NCBI GenBank assembly: GCA_014169315.1
Contig: AP022133.1
Span: 2,108,001-2,172,000, forward strand
DNA from: Enterobacter cloacae
Lineage (GTDB): Bacteria > Pseudomonadota > Gammaproteobacteria > Enterobacterales > Enterobacteriaceae
Length of the DNA: 64,000 nucleotides
Reading direction: 5' to 3'
Below the pieces are notes generated by a model. The model saw nothing but the letters and a program-made list of their open reading frames with translations. It made no database searches and was not told where the DNA came from. Shown here one piece after another: positions 57,293 through 64,000 of this stretch. The position numbers and the translations under genes were made by a program. Within the stretch, counting starts at the first letter, position 1. Every line of letters begins with the position of its first letter.

Positions 57293-58003
57293 TCATTCGA
57301 ACTCCCGCCCTTCGCCAGCTTCCTCATGGGTCACGCCGTCGCGGATGTGGTAGATGCGCTTGAATGTGGGGATGATCTTTTCGTCATGGGTGACGACGAT
57401 GATGGCGGTCTCGAACTTCCGGGCCATGTCGTTGAGGATGCGGATTACAGCCATGGCGCGCTCGGAATCCAGCGGCGCAGTGGGTTCATCGGCCAGGATC
57501 ACCGGCGGACGATTGACCAGTCCGCGCGCGATGGCGACCCGTTGCTGCTCGCCACCGGAGAGTTGCGAGGGCATTGCGCGAGCTCGGTGTTGCACATCAA
57601 GCGCTGTGAGCAATTCCAGTGCCTTCGCGCGCGACTCTCCATTCGCGACGCCTGCAAGCATCGGCAGCAGCGCCACGTTGTCGGTGACATCGAGAAACGG
57701 AATCAGGTACGGCGCCTGGAAAACGAAACCGATCTTGTCACGCCGTAAGGCGCGCAGGTCGCGGACTTTCCAGCCATCGGCGTAGATCACTTCATCGCCC
57801 AGCGTCATGCGACCGGCGGTCGGTTCGATCACCGCACCCAGACACTTGAGCAGCGTGCTCTTGCCGGACCCGGAAGGGCCGATCAGTCCCACCACTTCAC
57901 CAGGCGCAACATGCATATTCACGTCTCTCAAGGCAAAGACAGCGGTGTCACCATCGCCATACCGCTTGCTTAAACTTTCGATGTGTATCCCTTTGCCACT
58001 CAT
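57293..58003 (-). CDS. ABC transporter ATP-binding protein (MacB/LolD/DevA type)
   Basis: This 236-residue ATPase has Walker A GPSGSGKSTLLKCLG, Q-loop FVFQAPYLIPFLDV, signature LSGGEQQRVAIARGL, and Walker B VILADEPTAPLDS (Pro-Leu where Ala-Leu is usual). GGAGG stands 5 nt before the ATG at 58003, and an alternative ATG is at 58015. It pairs with the FtsX-type permease encoded just upstream (1-nt gap), forming a MacB-like mechanotransmission pump split in two polypeptides. Confidence 0.93.
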   Translation of the reverse strand: MSGKGIHIESLSKRYGDGDTAVFALRDVNMHVAPGEVVGLIGPSGSGKSTLLKCLGAVIEPTAGRMTLGDEVIYADGWKVRDLRALRRDKIGFVFQAPYLIPFLDVTDNVALLPMLAGVANGESRAKALELLTALDVQHRARAMPSQLSGGEQQRVAIARGLVNRPPVILADEPTAPLDSERAMAVIRILNDMARKFETAIIVVTHDEKIIPTFKRIYHIRDGVTHEEAGEGREFE

Positions 58004-58004
58004 C

Positions 58005-59210
58005 TCAACCTCCAATGGCTTCGGCCGGATCGACCTTGAGTGCTATGCGAATGGCGACGAGGCTAGCTAGAACGCAGATCACGAGCACGGCAAAAAAACC
58101 GGCGACAGAATCCATTGGCGTGAGCAGGACATATTTTGGAAAAGCCGGTGCTGAAAAGGTGGCTGTGATCTTGCCGACCACGAAGCCAATCACGCCCAGG
58201 GCGAGCGCCTGCTGCATGATCATCGCGGCGATGGTTCGGTTGCGTGTGCCGATGAGCTTCAACACCGCGATCTCACGGATTTTGTCCATCGTCAGCGAAT
58301 AGATGATGAAGGCAACGATGGCCGCGCTAACGATGGCCAGAATCACAAGGAACATGCCGATCTGCTTGGCCGAGGTGGCGATCAGCTTGCCGACGAGGAT
58401 GTCTTCCATCTGTGCCCGGGTGTAGACCGTCAAACGCTTCCAGCGCTGGATGGATTCGGCAACCTCGTCCGGCGCATGACCAGGTTTCAGAGTGACCAGC
58501 ACGGCATTGACGAACGCGTTGCTGCTCTGTGAAGCAATCACGGCATCCAGCAAACCTGGATCACCGGGTCGATTGAAGACCGGGTTGGCTTCGGTGCGAC
58601 GCCGGCTTTGCCAGATGGCATCGTTGTCCTTGAGGAACTGGGCCTCCTGGGCATCTTTGAGCGGAATGAATACCATCGGGTCGCCGCTGGACGACACCAT
58701 ACGCCGTGTCAGCCCCACGACGGTGTAATGATTGCGGCGAATGGTAAGACGATCTCCCAGTTTGAAGCCGGTGGCGATGTCGGCCACAGCCTCGTAGTGA
58801 CCGCGCGTGATCTGGCGTCCAGCGACGAGATAAGGAGGCCATCCGGGTGTAGCCCCCAACGCACCGGGCGCGATGCCGACCACCATGGTGCGTACATCAC
58901 TCTCGCCCTTGCGTACCTGCATGGTCAGGTAGGTCGCGTTCGCTGCCTGTGAGACTCCCGGCATGGCGAGAATGGCGCGATACACGTCATCGTTGAGGCT
59001 GGACGACTCCGCATAAGGACCCAGAGTATCCTTTTGCACCACCCAAAGGTCAGCGCCACTGTTGTCGAGCAACGCCTTGCCGTCGTCCACCATGCCTCGG
59101 TACACCCCAGCCATGACTAGGGTGACGCCGATCAGCAGACCCAGACCGATGCCGGTGAAGACGAATTTCCCCCAGGCATGGAGAATGTCGCGGCCGGCCA
59201 GGCTGATCAT
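58005..59210 (-). CDS. ABC transporter permease (FtsX/MacB type)
   Basis: The 401-residue protein has one N-terminal transmembrane helix (VFTGIGLGLLIGVTLVMAGVY), a large periplasmic MacB-PCD domain (about residues 45-265) and three C-terminal helices with the FtsX domain (LVILAIVSAAIVAFIIYSLTMDKIREIAVLKLIGTRN). This topology is that of DevC/MacB pumps, which drive substrates from the periplasm through an outer-membrane channel. It overlaps the membrane-fusion gene by 4 nt. Confidence 0.92.
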   Translation of the reverse strand: MISLAGRDILHAWGKFVFTGIGLGLLIGVTLVMAGVYRGMVDDGKALLDNSGADLWVVQKDTLGPYAESSSLNDDVYRAILAMPGVSQAANATYLTMQVRKGESDVRTMVVGIAPGALGATPGWPPYLVAGRQITRGHYEAVADIATGFKLGDRLTIRRNHYTVVGLTRRMVSSSGDPMVFIPLKDAQEAQFLKDNDAIWQSRRRTEANPVFNRPGDPGLLDAVIASQSSNAFVNAVLVTLKPGHAPDEVAESIQRWKRLTVYTRAQMEDILVGKLIATSAKQIGMFLVILAIVSAAIVAFIIYSLTMDKIREIAVLKLIGTRNRTIAAMIMQQALALGVIGFVVGKITATFSAPAFPKYVLLTPMDSVAGFFAVLVICVLASLVAIRIALKVDPAEAIGG

Positions 59211-60358
59211 CGTGAAACTCCCGGGATATGCTCGACCACATGGATGCGGCTGCGCGCCGTCAGTGCCTTTTCGCTATAGGTCACAACCTGGTCCCCATTC
59301 TTGAGCCCTTCGCGCACCTGCACGTAACCATTGAGGTCGGAAGTGCCGAGCTTGACCGGGGAGAAATGCAGATCACCATCCACGATTTGCCAGACACCAA
59401 CTTTATCGCCTTCACGCTGGACGGCAGCGTTGGGGATCAGTGGAGCGGCCGGGAGCGCCGGCAAGTCAACCGTGACTTCGGCCAGTTCACCCACTGGTGG
59501 CAAAGGTTCTGGTTTGTTATCGAATGTCACCTTGGCAAGCGTTTCCTCGGTTACCGCGTCGGCCTTGGGTTCCACCCGCAGCACGCGACCTTTCAAGGTC
59601 TGGCCACCACGCGAACGCAGGACGATATGAGCCGGCAGCCCCCCAGCCAGCCCCGATGCGCTGATCTGGTCGAAGCGCACATTGATCCACAAACTCTTGG
59701 GGTCGATCACTTCCACCACGGCCTGGCCCGCGACGATGGTCGTGCCGGGATCAGCATCGCGCACGGCGACTACACCGTCGACCGGCGCGATCAGGCGCAG
59801 ATTGCTCCGCTGCGCGACGAGTGCTTCGCGGTCGGAGCGTGCCCGGGCAATATCTTCCCGAGCGGCGGATAGGGCGGCATCGGCGATCTGCAGTTCCTGC
59901 CGCTTGGTGGTGACGATTTCCTCGCTGGTCGAGCGCACCGCAAACAATTGCTCATAGCGGCGCGCCTGGGTTTGCGCGTAGGCTTGCCGGGCTTCTGCCT
60001 CGCGCAAAGCCGCTTCCGCCCGCTTGAATACAGACTCCTGTGAGCGCACCCGATCATCAAGGTCGACCGGCTCCATCTCGCCGAGCACCTGTCCGGCCTT
60101 GACCTGGTCGCCTATATGCACCTCCAGGCGTTTGACGCGCCCGGCAAACGTCGGCCCGATCTTGTAGGTGTAGCGCGCCTCCACCGTGCCGATGCCGAAC
60201 AGCGCCGGTGTGATAGCCCGTGATTCCACGCTTGCCACCGTCACAGCGACCGGGGCGAGCGGCCCTGATCGCAGACCGACATAAATAAAAAGCACCAGCA
60301 AAGGAATGATGACGGCAAGCAGTGCCAGGGTGCGGCCTTGCAAGGGTAACTTTTTCAT
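59207..60358 (-). CDS. Periplasmic adaptor (HlyD/membrane-fusion protein)
   Basis: This 383-residue adaptor has an N-terminal membrane anchor (ALLAVIIPLLVLFIYVGLR), a lipoyl half-motif VKRLEVHIGDQVKAGQVLGEME, a coiled-coil hairpin (about residues 95-180), the second lipoyl half LRLIAPVDGVVAVRDADPGTTI, and beta-barrel domains. It links the ABC permease to the outer-membrane factor. It overlaps the tetR gene and the permease gene by 4 nt each (ATGA), so the genes are co-translated. Confidence 0.92.
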   Translation of the reverse strand: MKKLPLQGRTLALLAVIIPLLVLFIYVGLRSGPLAPVAVTVASVESRAITPALFGIGTVEARYTYKIGPTFAGRVKRLEVHIGDQVKAGQVLGEMEPVDLDDRVRSQESVFKRAEAALREAEARQAYAQTQARRYEQLFAVRSTSEEIVTTKRQELQIADAALSAAREDIARARSDREALVAQRSNLRLIAPVDGVVAVRDADPGTTIVAGQAVVEVIDPKSLWINVRFDQISASGLAGGLPAHIVLRSRGGQTLKGRVLRVEPKADAVTEETLAKVTFDNKPEPLPPVGELAEVTVDLPALPAAPLIPNAAVQREGDKVGVWQIVDGDLHFSPVKLGTSDLNGYVQVREGLKNGDQVVTYSEKALTARSRIHVVEHIPGVSR

Positions 60359-60963
60359 TGCGCACTCCTTATGCCACGCCGATAAATTGCAAAGACGCGC
60401 GGCGCATCGCGGTGCATACGTCCCACATCACCCGCCAACAGCGATTGCATGACCAAGCCCTGGATCGTGCCAATGAACAGCGTTGCCGCCGCCTCGTTGT
60501 CAAGCGAGGGAGACAACTCGCCGCTGGCCTTGCCTTTCTCGATGAGATGATGCAAACGTTCGCTGTAGCGCTGAATCAAGGTTTGCACCATGCGCTTGGC
60601 CGGTGTCGATTCGGCACGCTGAAGCTCACCAAACATCATTCTTGGCACGCCTGGGTGCTCAGCTACGAATTCGATATGACTCATGAACATCGCCTCCATG
60701 GCTGCCAAGGGCGACTCGATTCCTTGTGCGGATCGATCGATTCTGGCTAATAGGCGCTCTGCTACCCACTCCATGACCGCCTGCCAAATGGCTTCCTTGT
60801 TCGGGAAGTGCCGAAACAGCGCACCCTGGGTCAAGTTCATATGTTTAGCGATAGCCGCAGTGGTTATCTCGCTTGGGTTTTGTGAACCGGCAAGCGCCAC
60901 GACGGACTCGACAGTTACGGCACGACGTTCATCGGCCGGCAGATGCTTTGGATGGGTGTCCAC
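60355..60963 (-). CDS. TetR/AcrR-family regulator of the efflux operon
   Basis: This 202-residue protein has an N-terminal TetR helix-turn-helix (ITTAAIAKHMNLTQGALFRHFPNKEAIWQAV) and a C-terminal ligand-binding domain. The GTG at 60963 has AAGGAG at good spacing (5 nt); a GTG at 60969 abuts it. It is the first gene of the operon and lies just behind a perfect palindrome (60975-61002), so autorepression and control of the whole operon is the simple model. The inducer is unknown and would reveal the pump substrate. Confidence 0.9.
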   Translation of the reverse strand: MDTHPKHLPADERRAVTVESVVALAGSQNPSEITTAAIAKHMNLTQGALFRHFPNKEAIWQAVMEWVAERLLARIDRSAQGIESPLAAMEAMFMSHIEFVAEHPGVPRMMFGELQRAESTPAKRMVQTLIQRYSERLHHLIEKGKASGELSPSLDNEAAATLFIGTIQGLVMQSLLAGDVGRMHRDAPRVFAIYRRGIRSAQ

Positions 60964-60974
60964 GAGCACTCCTT

Positions 60975-61023
60975 GTAAGATAGTAATTGATTACTATCTT
61001 ACCACAAGAGGCAACTCAAACAA
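60975..61023 (-). promoter_or_regulatory. TetR-type operator palindrome with overlapping promoter
   Basis: GTAAGATAGTAA (60975-60986), spacer TTGA, TTACTATCTTAC (60991-61002) is a perfect 12-bp inverted repeat. On the minus strand a -35 TTGTTT (61023-61018) and a -10 TAAGAT (61001-60996) are spaced 16 nt, with the -10 inside the palindrome. A bound repressor would block RNA polymerase. Confidence 0.85.
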
Positions 61024-61084
61024 GAGAAAACCCGACGTACTCGTCAATATCTAGAGTCTGCAATGGGCTTAACGTGCTTTATTT

Positions 61085-62411
61085 AATGAGATGGTCACTC
61101 CCTCCTTCCCAGTACTATGCTGAGGACAGGCTTTCATTCGGAGAACCATCATGGAAAACATTGCGCTTATTGGTATCGATCTGGGTAAGAACTCTTTCCA
61201 TATTCATTGTCAGGATCATCGTGGGAAGGCCGTTTACCGTAAAAAATTCACCCGACCAAAGCTAATCGAATTTCTGGCGACATGCCCGGCAACAACCATC
61301 GCGATGGAAGCCTGTGGCGGTTCTCACTTTATGGCACGCAAGCTGGCAGAGTTAGGGCATTTTCCAAAGCTGATATCACCGCAATTTGTCCGCCCATTCG
61401 TTAAAAGCAACAAAAATGACTTCGTTGATGCTGAAGCTATCTGTGAAGCAGCATCACGTCCATCTATGCGTTTCGTGCAGCCCAGAACCGAATCTCAGCA
61501 GGCAATGCGAGCTCTGCATCGTGTCCGTGAATCCCTGGTTCAGGATAAGGTGAAAACAACTAATCAGATGCATGCTTTTCTGCTGGAATTTGGTATCAGC
61601 GTTCCGCGAGGTGCTGCCGTTATTAGTCGACTGAGTACCCTTCTTGAGGACAGTAGTTTGCCTCTTTATCTCAGCCAGTTACTGCTGAAATTACAACAGC
61701 ATTATCACTATCTTGTTGAGCAGATTAAAGATCTGGAATCTCAGTTGAAACGAAAGTTGGACGAAGATGAGGTTGGACAGCGCTTGCTGAGTATTCCCTG
61801 CGTTGGAACGCTGACTGCCAGTACTATTTCAACTGAGATTGGCGACGGGAAGCAGTACGCCAGCAGCCGTGACTTTGCGGCGGCAACAGGGCTGGTACCC
61901 CGACAGTACAGCACGGGAGGTCGGACGACATTGTTAGGGATTAGCAAGCGGGGCAACAAAAAGATCCGAACTTTGTTGGTTCAGTGTGCCAGGGTATTCA
62001 TACAAAAACTGGAACACCAGTCTGGCAAGTTGGCCGACTGGGTCAGGGAGTTGTTGTGTCGGAAAAGCAACTTTGTCGTCACCTGTGCTCTGGCAAACAA
62101 GCTGGCCAGAATAGCCTGGGCACTGACGGCGCGACAGCAAACTTACGAAGCATAAAGGCAGAAATACACCAGTTTAAACAATCATTCATCTGGTTTTGCG
62201 AATACTGATATTGATGATACTAACGGCCCACCGGCCTGTTGAGGAACCTGTAAAACGGAAAGGCTCATTGAAGCCGTATATTTTCTGGAGGTTCATCAGG
62301 CGCGGAACTCATCGAGGCGCGGGAATAAAATCCCATTCAGACGCCGGATAGATTCAAGCAAGCCAACTTGTCGTCAAAATCGGTGTTGCAAAAACGGGAG
62401 TGACCATAGAT
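61085..62411 (+). mobile_element. IS4321/IS5075-like element (IS110 family)
   Basis: The segment between the two parts of the split repeat is exactly 1327 bp, the size of IS4321 and IS5075, which are known to insert specifically in Tn21-family terminal repeats. Inverted GAGATGGTCACTCCC-type / GGGAGTGACCAT ends are visible at both sides. No target duplication is made, as expected. The insertion should block transposition of the carrier. Confidence 0.93.
61151..62155 (+). CDS. IS110-family transposase (IS4321/IS5075-like)
   Basis: This 334-residue DEDD-type transposase/recombinase has an N-terminal RuvC-like domain with LIGIDLGKNSFHIH (Asp), TIAMEACGG (Glu) and NKNDFVDAEAI (Asp, Asp). The C-terminal transposase-20 domain includes LLSIPCVGTLTASTI and a serine region CARVFIQ. 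It is full length and likely active. GGAG lies before the ATG. Confidence 0.95.
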   Translation: MENIALIGIDLGKNSFHIHCQDHRGKAVYRKKFTRPKLIEFLATCPATTIAMEACGGSHFMARKLAELGHFPKLISPQFVRPFVKSNKNDFVDAEAICEAASRPSMRFVQPRTESQQAMRALHRVRESLVQDKVKTTNQMHAFLLEFGISVPRGAAVISRLSTLLEDSSLPLYLSQLLLKLQQHYHYLVEQIKDLESQLKRKLDEDEVGQRLLSIPCVGTLTASTISTEIGDGKQYASSRDFAAATGLVPRQYSTGGRTTLLGISKRGNKKIRTLLVQCARVFIQKLEHQSGKLADWVRELLCRKSNFVVTCALANKLARIAWALTARQQTYEA

Positions 62412-62437
62412 TCCGTTTTCTGAGACGACCCCCTTAT

Positions 62438-62614
62438 GGCAGCACTTTAAATTGAGTCTCATACAGTATCTGTTTTCTTTCTCTTCATCTCTCATGACCT
62501 GCTGCCCACTTACAGACTCCAGGGTAAAGCAAAAAATTCTCCACCGGTGAGCAGAGTATATTGCATATGCCAGTTTATGAGTGTATATATAGCATATGCC
62601 AATAAGGAGCCTTC
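62438..62614 (+). promoter_or_regulatory. Promoter/operator region of the DUF134 gene with repeated GCATATGCCA
   Basis: The 10-mer GCATATGCCA occurs at 62563-62572 and 62592-62601, 29 bp apart (close to three helical turns); each contains the palindrome GCATATGC. The second copy is just upstream of the ribosome site AAGGAG of the next gene. This is a likely operator, and the helix-turn-helix DUF134 protein encoded next is the natural candidate to bind it. The rest of the interval shows no gene. Confidence 0.6.
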
Positions 62615-62935
62615 ATGCCAAGACCCAGAATTCCCCGTAACATCTGTGGCCGCCCTGCGGATACCTGTTTTAAGCCCAATGCGCGACCGATGAGCCAGCT
62701 TGAACATGTTCATTTAAAAGAAGATGAGTTTGAAGCGTTACGGCTGGTCGATTTACTGGGCATGCAACAGCAGGAAGCGGCTGTTGCAATGGGGGTTTCA
62801 AGGCAGACACTGGCCAATGTCCTGAAAGCAGCCCGTTTTAAGGTTGTGGACTGTCTCACTCAGGGCAAGGCCTTAATAATGCACTCTGAAAGGGAAGGTG
62901 TTACACAAGATGATCACAGCCATTCCAGTGAATGA
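62615..62935 (+). CDS. DUF134-family helix-turn-helix protein
   Basis: This 106-residue protein has an N-terminal basic motif (MPRPRIPRNICGRPADTCFKP) with two cysteines. A sigma-70 region 4-like helix-turn-helix follows (LGMQQQEAAVAMGVSRQTLANVLKAARFKVVDCL). DUF134 genes are usually found beside NifX/NifB-type genes, as here. It probably regulates this small cluster. The 3' end overlaps the next gene. Confidence 0.88.
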   Translation: MPRPRIPRNICGRPADTCFKPNARPMSQLEHVHLKEDEFEALRLVDLLGMQQQEAAVAMGVSRQTLANVLKAARFKVVDCLTQGKALIMHSEREGVTQDDHSHSSE

Positions 62936-63371
62936 CGACCGGGTAGCAAATCATTTTACCAAAGCGAGTCACCTTGTCCTGGTGGATGAGCGCGGTGTGG
63001 AGCTCAGCCGGACAGAAAATCCCGCGCTGGGCGCAGATTGTTCAGGTAAACGGAAGCTGGTTGACCTGCTGGTTCAACAGCAAGTCAGCCGCGTTGTGGT
63101 CCGTAACATCGGGGAACGGATGCTGGGTAAATTACTGGGGCATCAGATCGCGGTGTACCAGACTGACTGTGGTCGTCGTTTGTTCACTGAACTGTGTGAT
63201 CCGGATACCCGTGTTCTGACTGAACTGAATAAGCCGGAGCAGGGACGCCAGTCCTTTCATCATGAGGCGAAAGGGAAAAAATGCTGTCACTCTGACGGGA
63301 ACACAGCAGAAAATGCGTGCCAGGGTGGGCGTCAGCATCATCACGGAAACGGGCGCTGTTGCCATTCATGA
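62910..63371 (+). CDS. NifX/NifB-family dinitrogenase iron-molybdenum cofactor-type protein
   Basis: This 153-residue protein (from the ATG at 62910; a GTG at 62898 is possible) has a NifX/NafY-like domain: ITAIPVNDDRVANHFTKASHLVLVDE, then VSRVVVRNIGERMLGKLLG. After residue about 120 comes a Cys/His-rich tail (KKCCHSDG..., GGRQHHHGNGRCCHS), which looks metal-binding. No nif genes are near, so the role is not nitrogen fixation; related proteins bind iron-sulfur or metal clusters. It overlaps the DUF134 gene by 26 nt. Confidence 0.85.
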   Translation: MITAIPVNDDRVANHFTKASHLVLVDERGVELSRTENPALGADCSGKRKLVDLLVQQQVSRVVVRNIGERMLGKLLGHQIAVYQTDCGRRLFTELCDPDTRVLTELNKPEQGRQSFHHEAKGKKCCHSDGNTAENACQGGRQHHHGNGRCCHS

Positions 63372-63434
63372 GTTTATTTCATCACGGGCGGTGATTTTTA
63401 TCAGACCCGTATTGTGTATAAACCAGGAGCCGGA

Positions 63435-63521
63435 ATGTGTGGAGGAGGCAGTAATGATGCCGGGGGAGCCCCTCAGCTGACTGAATTCCGGATGCCTCCC
63501 GTCAGTACAACCGGACGCTGA
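63435..63521 (+). CDS. Putative 28-residue ORF
   Basis: A good ribosome site (AGGAGC) stands 5 nt before an ATG opening a 28-codon frame: MCGGGSNDAGGAPQLTEFRM plus eight residues. It is rich in Gly, with a Cys at position 2. It lies between the NifX-like and thioesterase genes on the same strand. It may be a real micropeptide or the start of a decayed gene. I do not recognise it. Confidence 0.4.
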   Translation: MCGGGSNDAGGAPQLTEFRMPPVSTTGR

Positions 63522-63531
63522 GCAGAAACAG

Positions 63532-63969
63532 ATGAATTGTTATCTTGATGCCAGAAAGGCCCATACCTGTTGTATGGTCTGTAGTTCCCGCGACAACAAC
63601 CCTGATACGGTGAACTTAATGTTTTCAGAGCACCCGGATGGCTCTGTATGTGCGGACTACACGGCCAATCACAGGCATCAGGGGTATACGGGTCTTTTAC
63701 ATGGCGGAATGACGAGTACCCTGCTGGATGCAGCAATGACTCATTGTTTGTTCATGCAGGGTGTGCAAGCCCTGACGGCTGAACTGACGGTAAGATTCAT
63801 TTCACCCGTTTGTACCGGAGACAAACTGATGGTATGTGCCAGACTGCTTGGGCAACGCAGGGGGATTTACCTGCTTGAAGCATGGCTGACAAAAGGACAG
63901 CAGACAGTGGCACGTGCCACGGCGAAATTCATTGTTCCGTCGCAGGATATTGCTCTGGCGCATCGCTAG
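63532..63969 (+). CDS. PaaI-type hotdog thioesterase
   Basis: This 145-residue hotdog-fold protein contains GLLHGGMTSTLLDAAMTHCLF (the HGG and Asp of the PaaI/YdiI catalytic pattern), and later AELTVRFISPVCTGDKLMVCARL. A Cys pair (CCMVC) near the N-terminus is unusual. It is predicted to hydrolyse an acyl-CoA, substrate unknown. It follows the DUF134-NifX pair and may share their regulation. The final 31 bases of the window hold nothing I can call. Confidence 0.85.
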   Translation: MNCYLDARKAHTCCMVCSSRDNNPDTVNLMFSEHPDGSVCADYTANHRHQGYTGLLHGGMTSTLLDAAMTHCLFMQGVQALTAELTVRFISPVCTGDKLMVCARLLGQRRGIYLLEAWLTKGQQTVARATAKFIVPSQDIALAHR

Positions 63970-64000
63970 TGTGACAGACGACAGGTGTACCTGGTTATTA

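Larger units (their letters stand above)
61068..62432. repeat. Tn21-type 38-bp inverted repeat split by an IS4321/IS5075-like element
   Basis: 61068-61084 (CTTAACGTGCTTTATTT, 17 bp) and 62412-62432 (TCCGTTTTCTGAGACGACCCC, 21 bp) join into one 38-bp Tn21-family inverted repeat. It is the same as the repeat at 51999-52036 except for one base (A for G at position 5). The terminal GGGG side points right, so the transposon it belonged to lies to the left and included the efflux operon. Its other end is not visible and was probably lost at the IS6/IS1 junction. Confidence 0.92.
38092..64000. mobile_element. Tn7-like transposon with nested cargo; far end not seen
   Basis: The left boundary is directly visible: the mgtB coding sequence stops being homologous at 38091, and transposon DNA begins TGTCCGAAGACAATAAAG, echoing the Tn7 terminus TGT...GACAATAAAG. 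The expected 5-bp target duplication would be AGTGC (38087-38091). tnsA, tnsB, tnsC and tniQ follow in canonical order. I searched the rest of the window for an inverted copy of the terminus and found none, so the element should extend past 64000. That everything from 45550 to 64000 is its cargo is inference; only the tns-proximal end is proven. Confidence 0.75.

Noticed and set aside
45582..62432. One composite transposon bounded by the Tn3-family repeats at 45582 and 62432
   Set aside because: The repeats at 45582 and 52036 already share an exact TTGAA duplication, while the flank after 62432 is CTTAT; they belong to different elements.
62910..63371. Nitrogen fixation function
   Set aside because: The NifX-like domain alone is not evidence for nitrogenase assembly; no nif structural genes are present.
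38092..64000. CRISPR array or cas genes linked to the Tn7-like element (CAST-type system)
   Set aside because: I found no regularly spaced direct repeats of CRISPR type and no cas-like proteins in the window; the second TniQ is not accompanied by Cas proteins.
45188..64000. Second terminus of the Tn7-like element within the window
   Set aside because: No inverted copy of the TGTCCGAAGACAATAAAG end or of the GTTGTA repeats followed by AGTGC was seen; the end is probably beyond 64000.

Overview
The window reads as a chromosome segment of an Enterobacteriaceae species, most like the Enterobacter cloacae complex or a close relative such as Leclercia or Lelliottia. The genus is inferred from gene content and protein similarity recalled from memory. 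Positions 1 to about 38091 are ordinary core chromosome with the gene order seen near the E. coli replication terminus. Positions 38092 to 64000 are a nested accessory region whose far end lies outside the window.

Core part. A patatin-like gene runs off the left edge. It is followed by the respiratory nitrate reductase operon narGHJI behind an FNR site, a DMT exporter divergent from an Lrp-type regulator, a tRNA-Tyr gene with a tyrT-type distal repeat, purU, ychJ, rssA-rssB, galU and hns. A complete IS903-like copy (1057 bp, 9-bp target duplication) sits between hns and tdk. Then come adhE, ychE, the oligopeptide permease operon oppABCDF, yciU, clsA, yciY, leuE, yciI, tonB, yciA, yciB, yciC, a YkgJ-type protein, ompW, a uspF-like gene, yedE-yedF, and the end of an mgtB operon with two tiny downstream membrane-protein genes, one MgtR-like.

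Accessory part. mgtB is cut at 38091/38092 by the tnsA-proximal end of a Tn7-like transposon. This end has a terminal TGT, three spaced TnsB-type repeats, and tnsA, tnsB, tnsC and a tniQ/tnsD gene. A fifth gene encodes a second, smaller and divergent TniQ-type protein, so the element may carry two target selectors. Downstream is a hipB-like antitoxin gene split by a complete 6455-bp Tn3-family (Tn21-like) transposon with 38-bp inverted repeats and TTGAA duplications. That transposon carries a MntA/HepT toxin-antitoxin pair, a cupin, a three-gene overlapping operon of unknown function, and tnpR at the end opposite to tnpA.

Next is a scrapyard of truncated pieces: an OLD-family nuclease N-terminus, then IS3, IS30, complete IS1, and IS6 fragments. 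It is followed by a high-GC operon encoding a TetR regulator, a membrane-fusion protein, a MacB/DevC-type ABC permease and ATPase, a cytochrome c'-like protein and an outer-membrane factor. This looks like a tripartite efflux system with an unusual haem-protein partner. It lies next to a Tn21-type 38-bp repeat that is itself split by an IS4321/IS5075-like element of exactly 1327 bp. The window ends with a DUF134 regulator, a NifX-like protein with a Cys/His-rich tail, a very small ORF and a PaaI-type thioesterase.

The most novel-looking items are the two-TniQ Tn7-like element inserted inside mgtB, the cytochrome c'-linked ABC efflux operon with its perfect operator palindrome, and the unknown overlapping operon that ends in tnpR.
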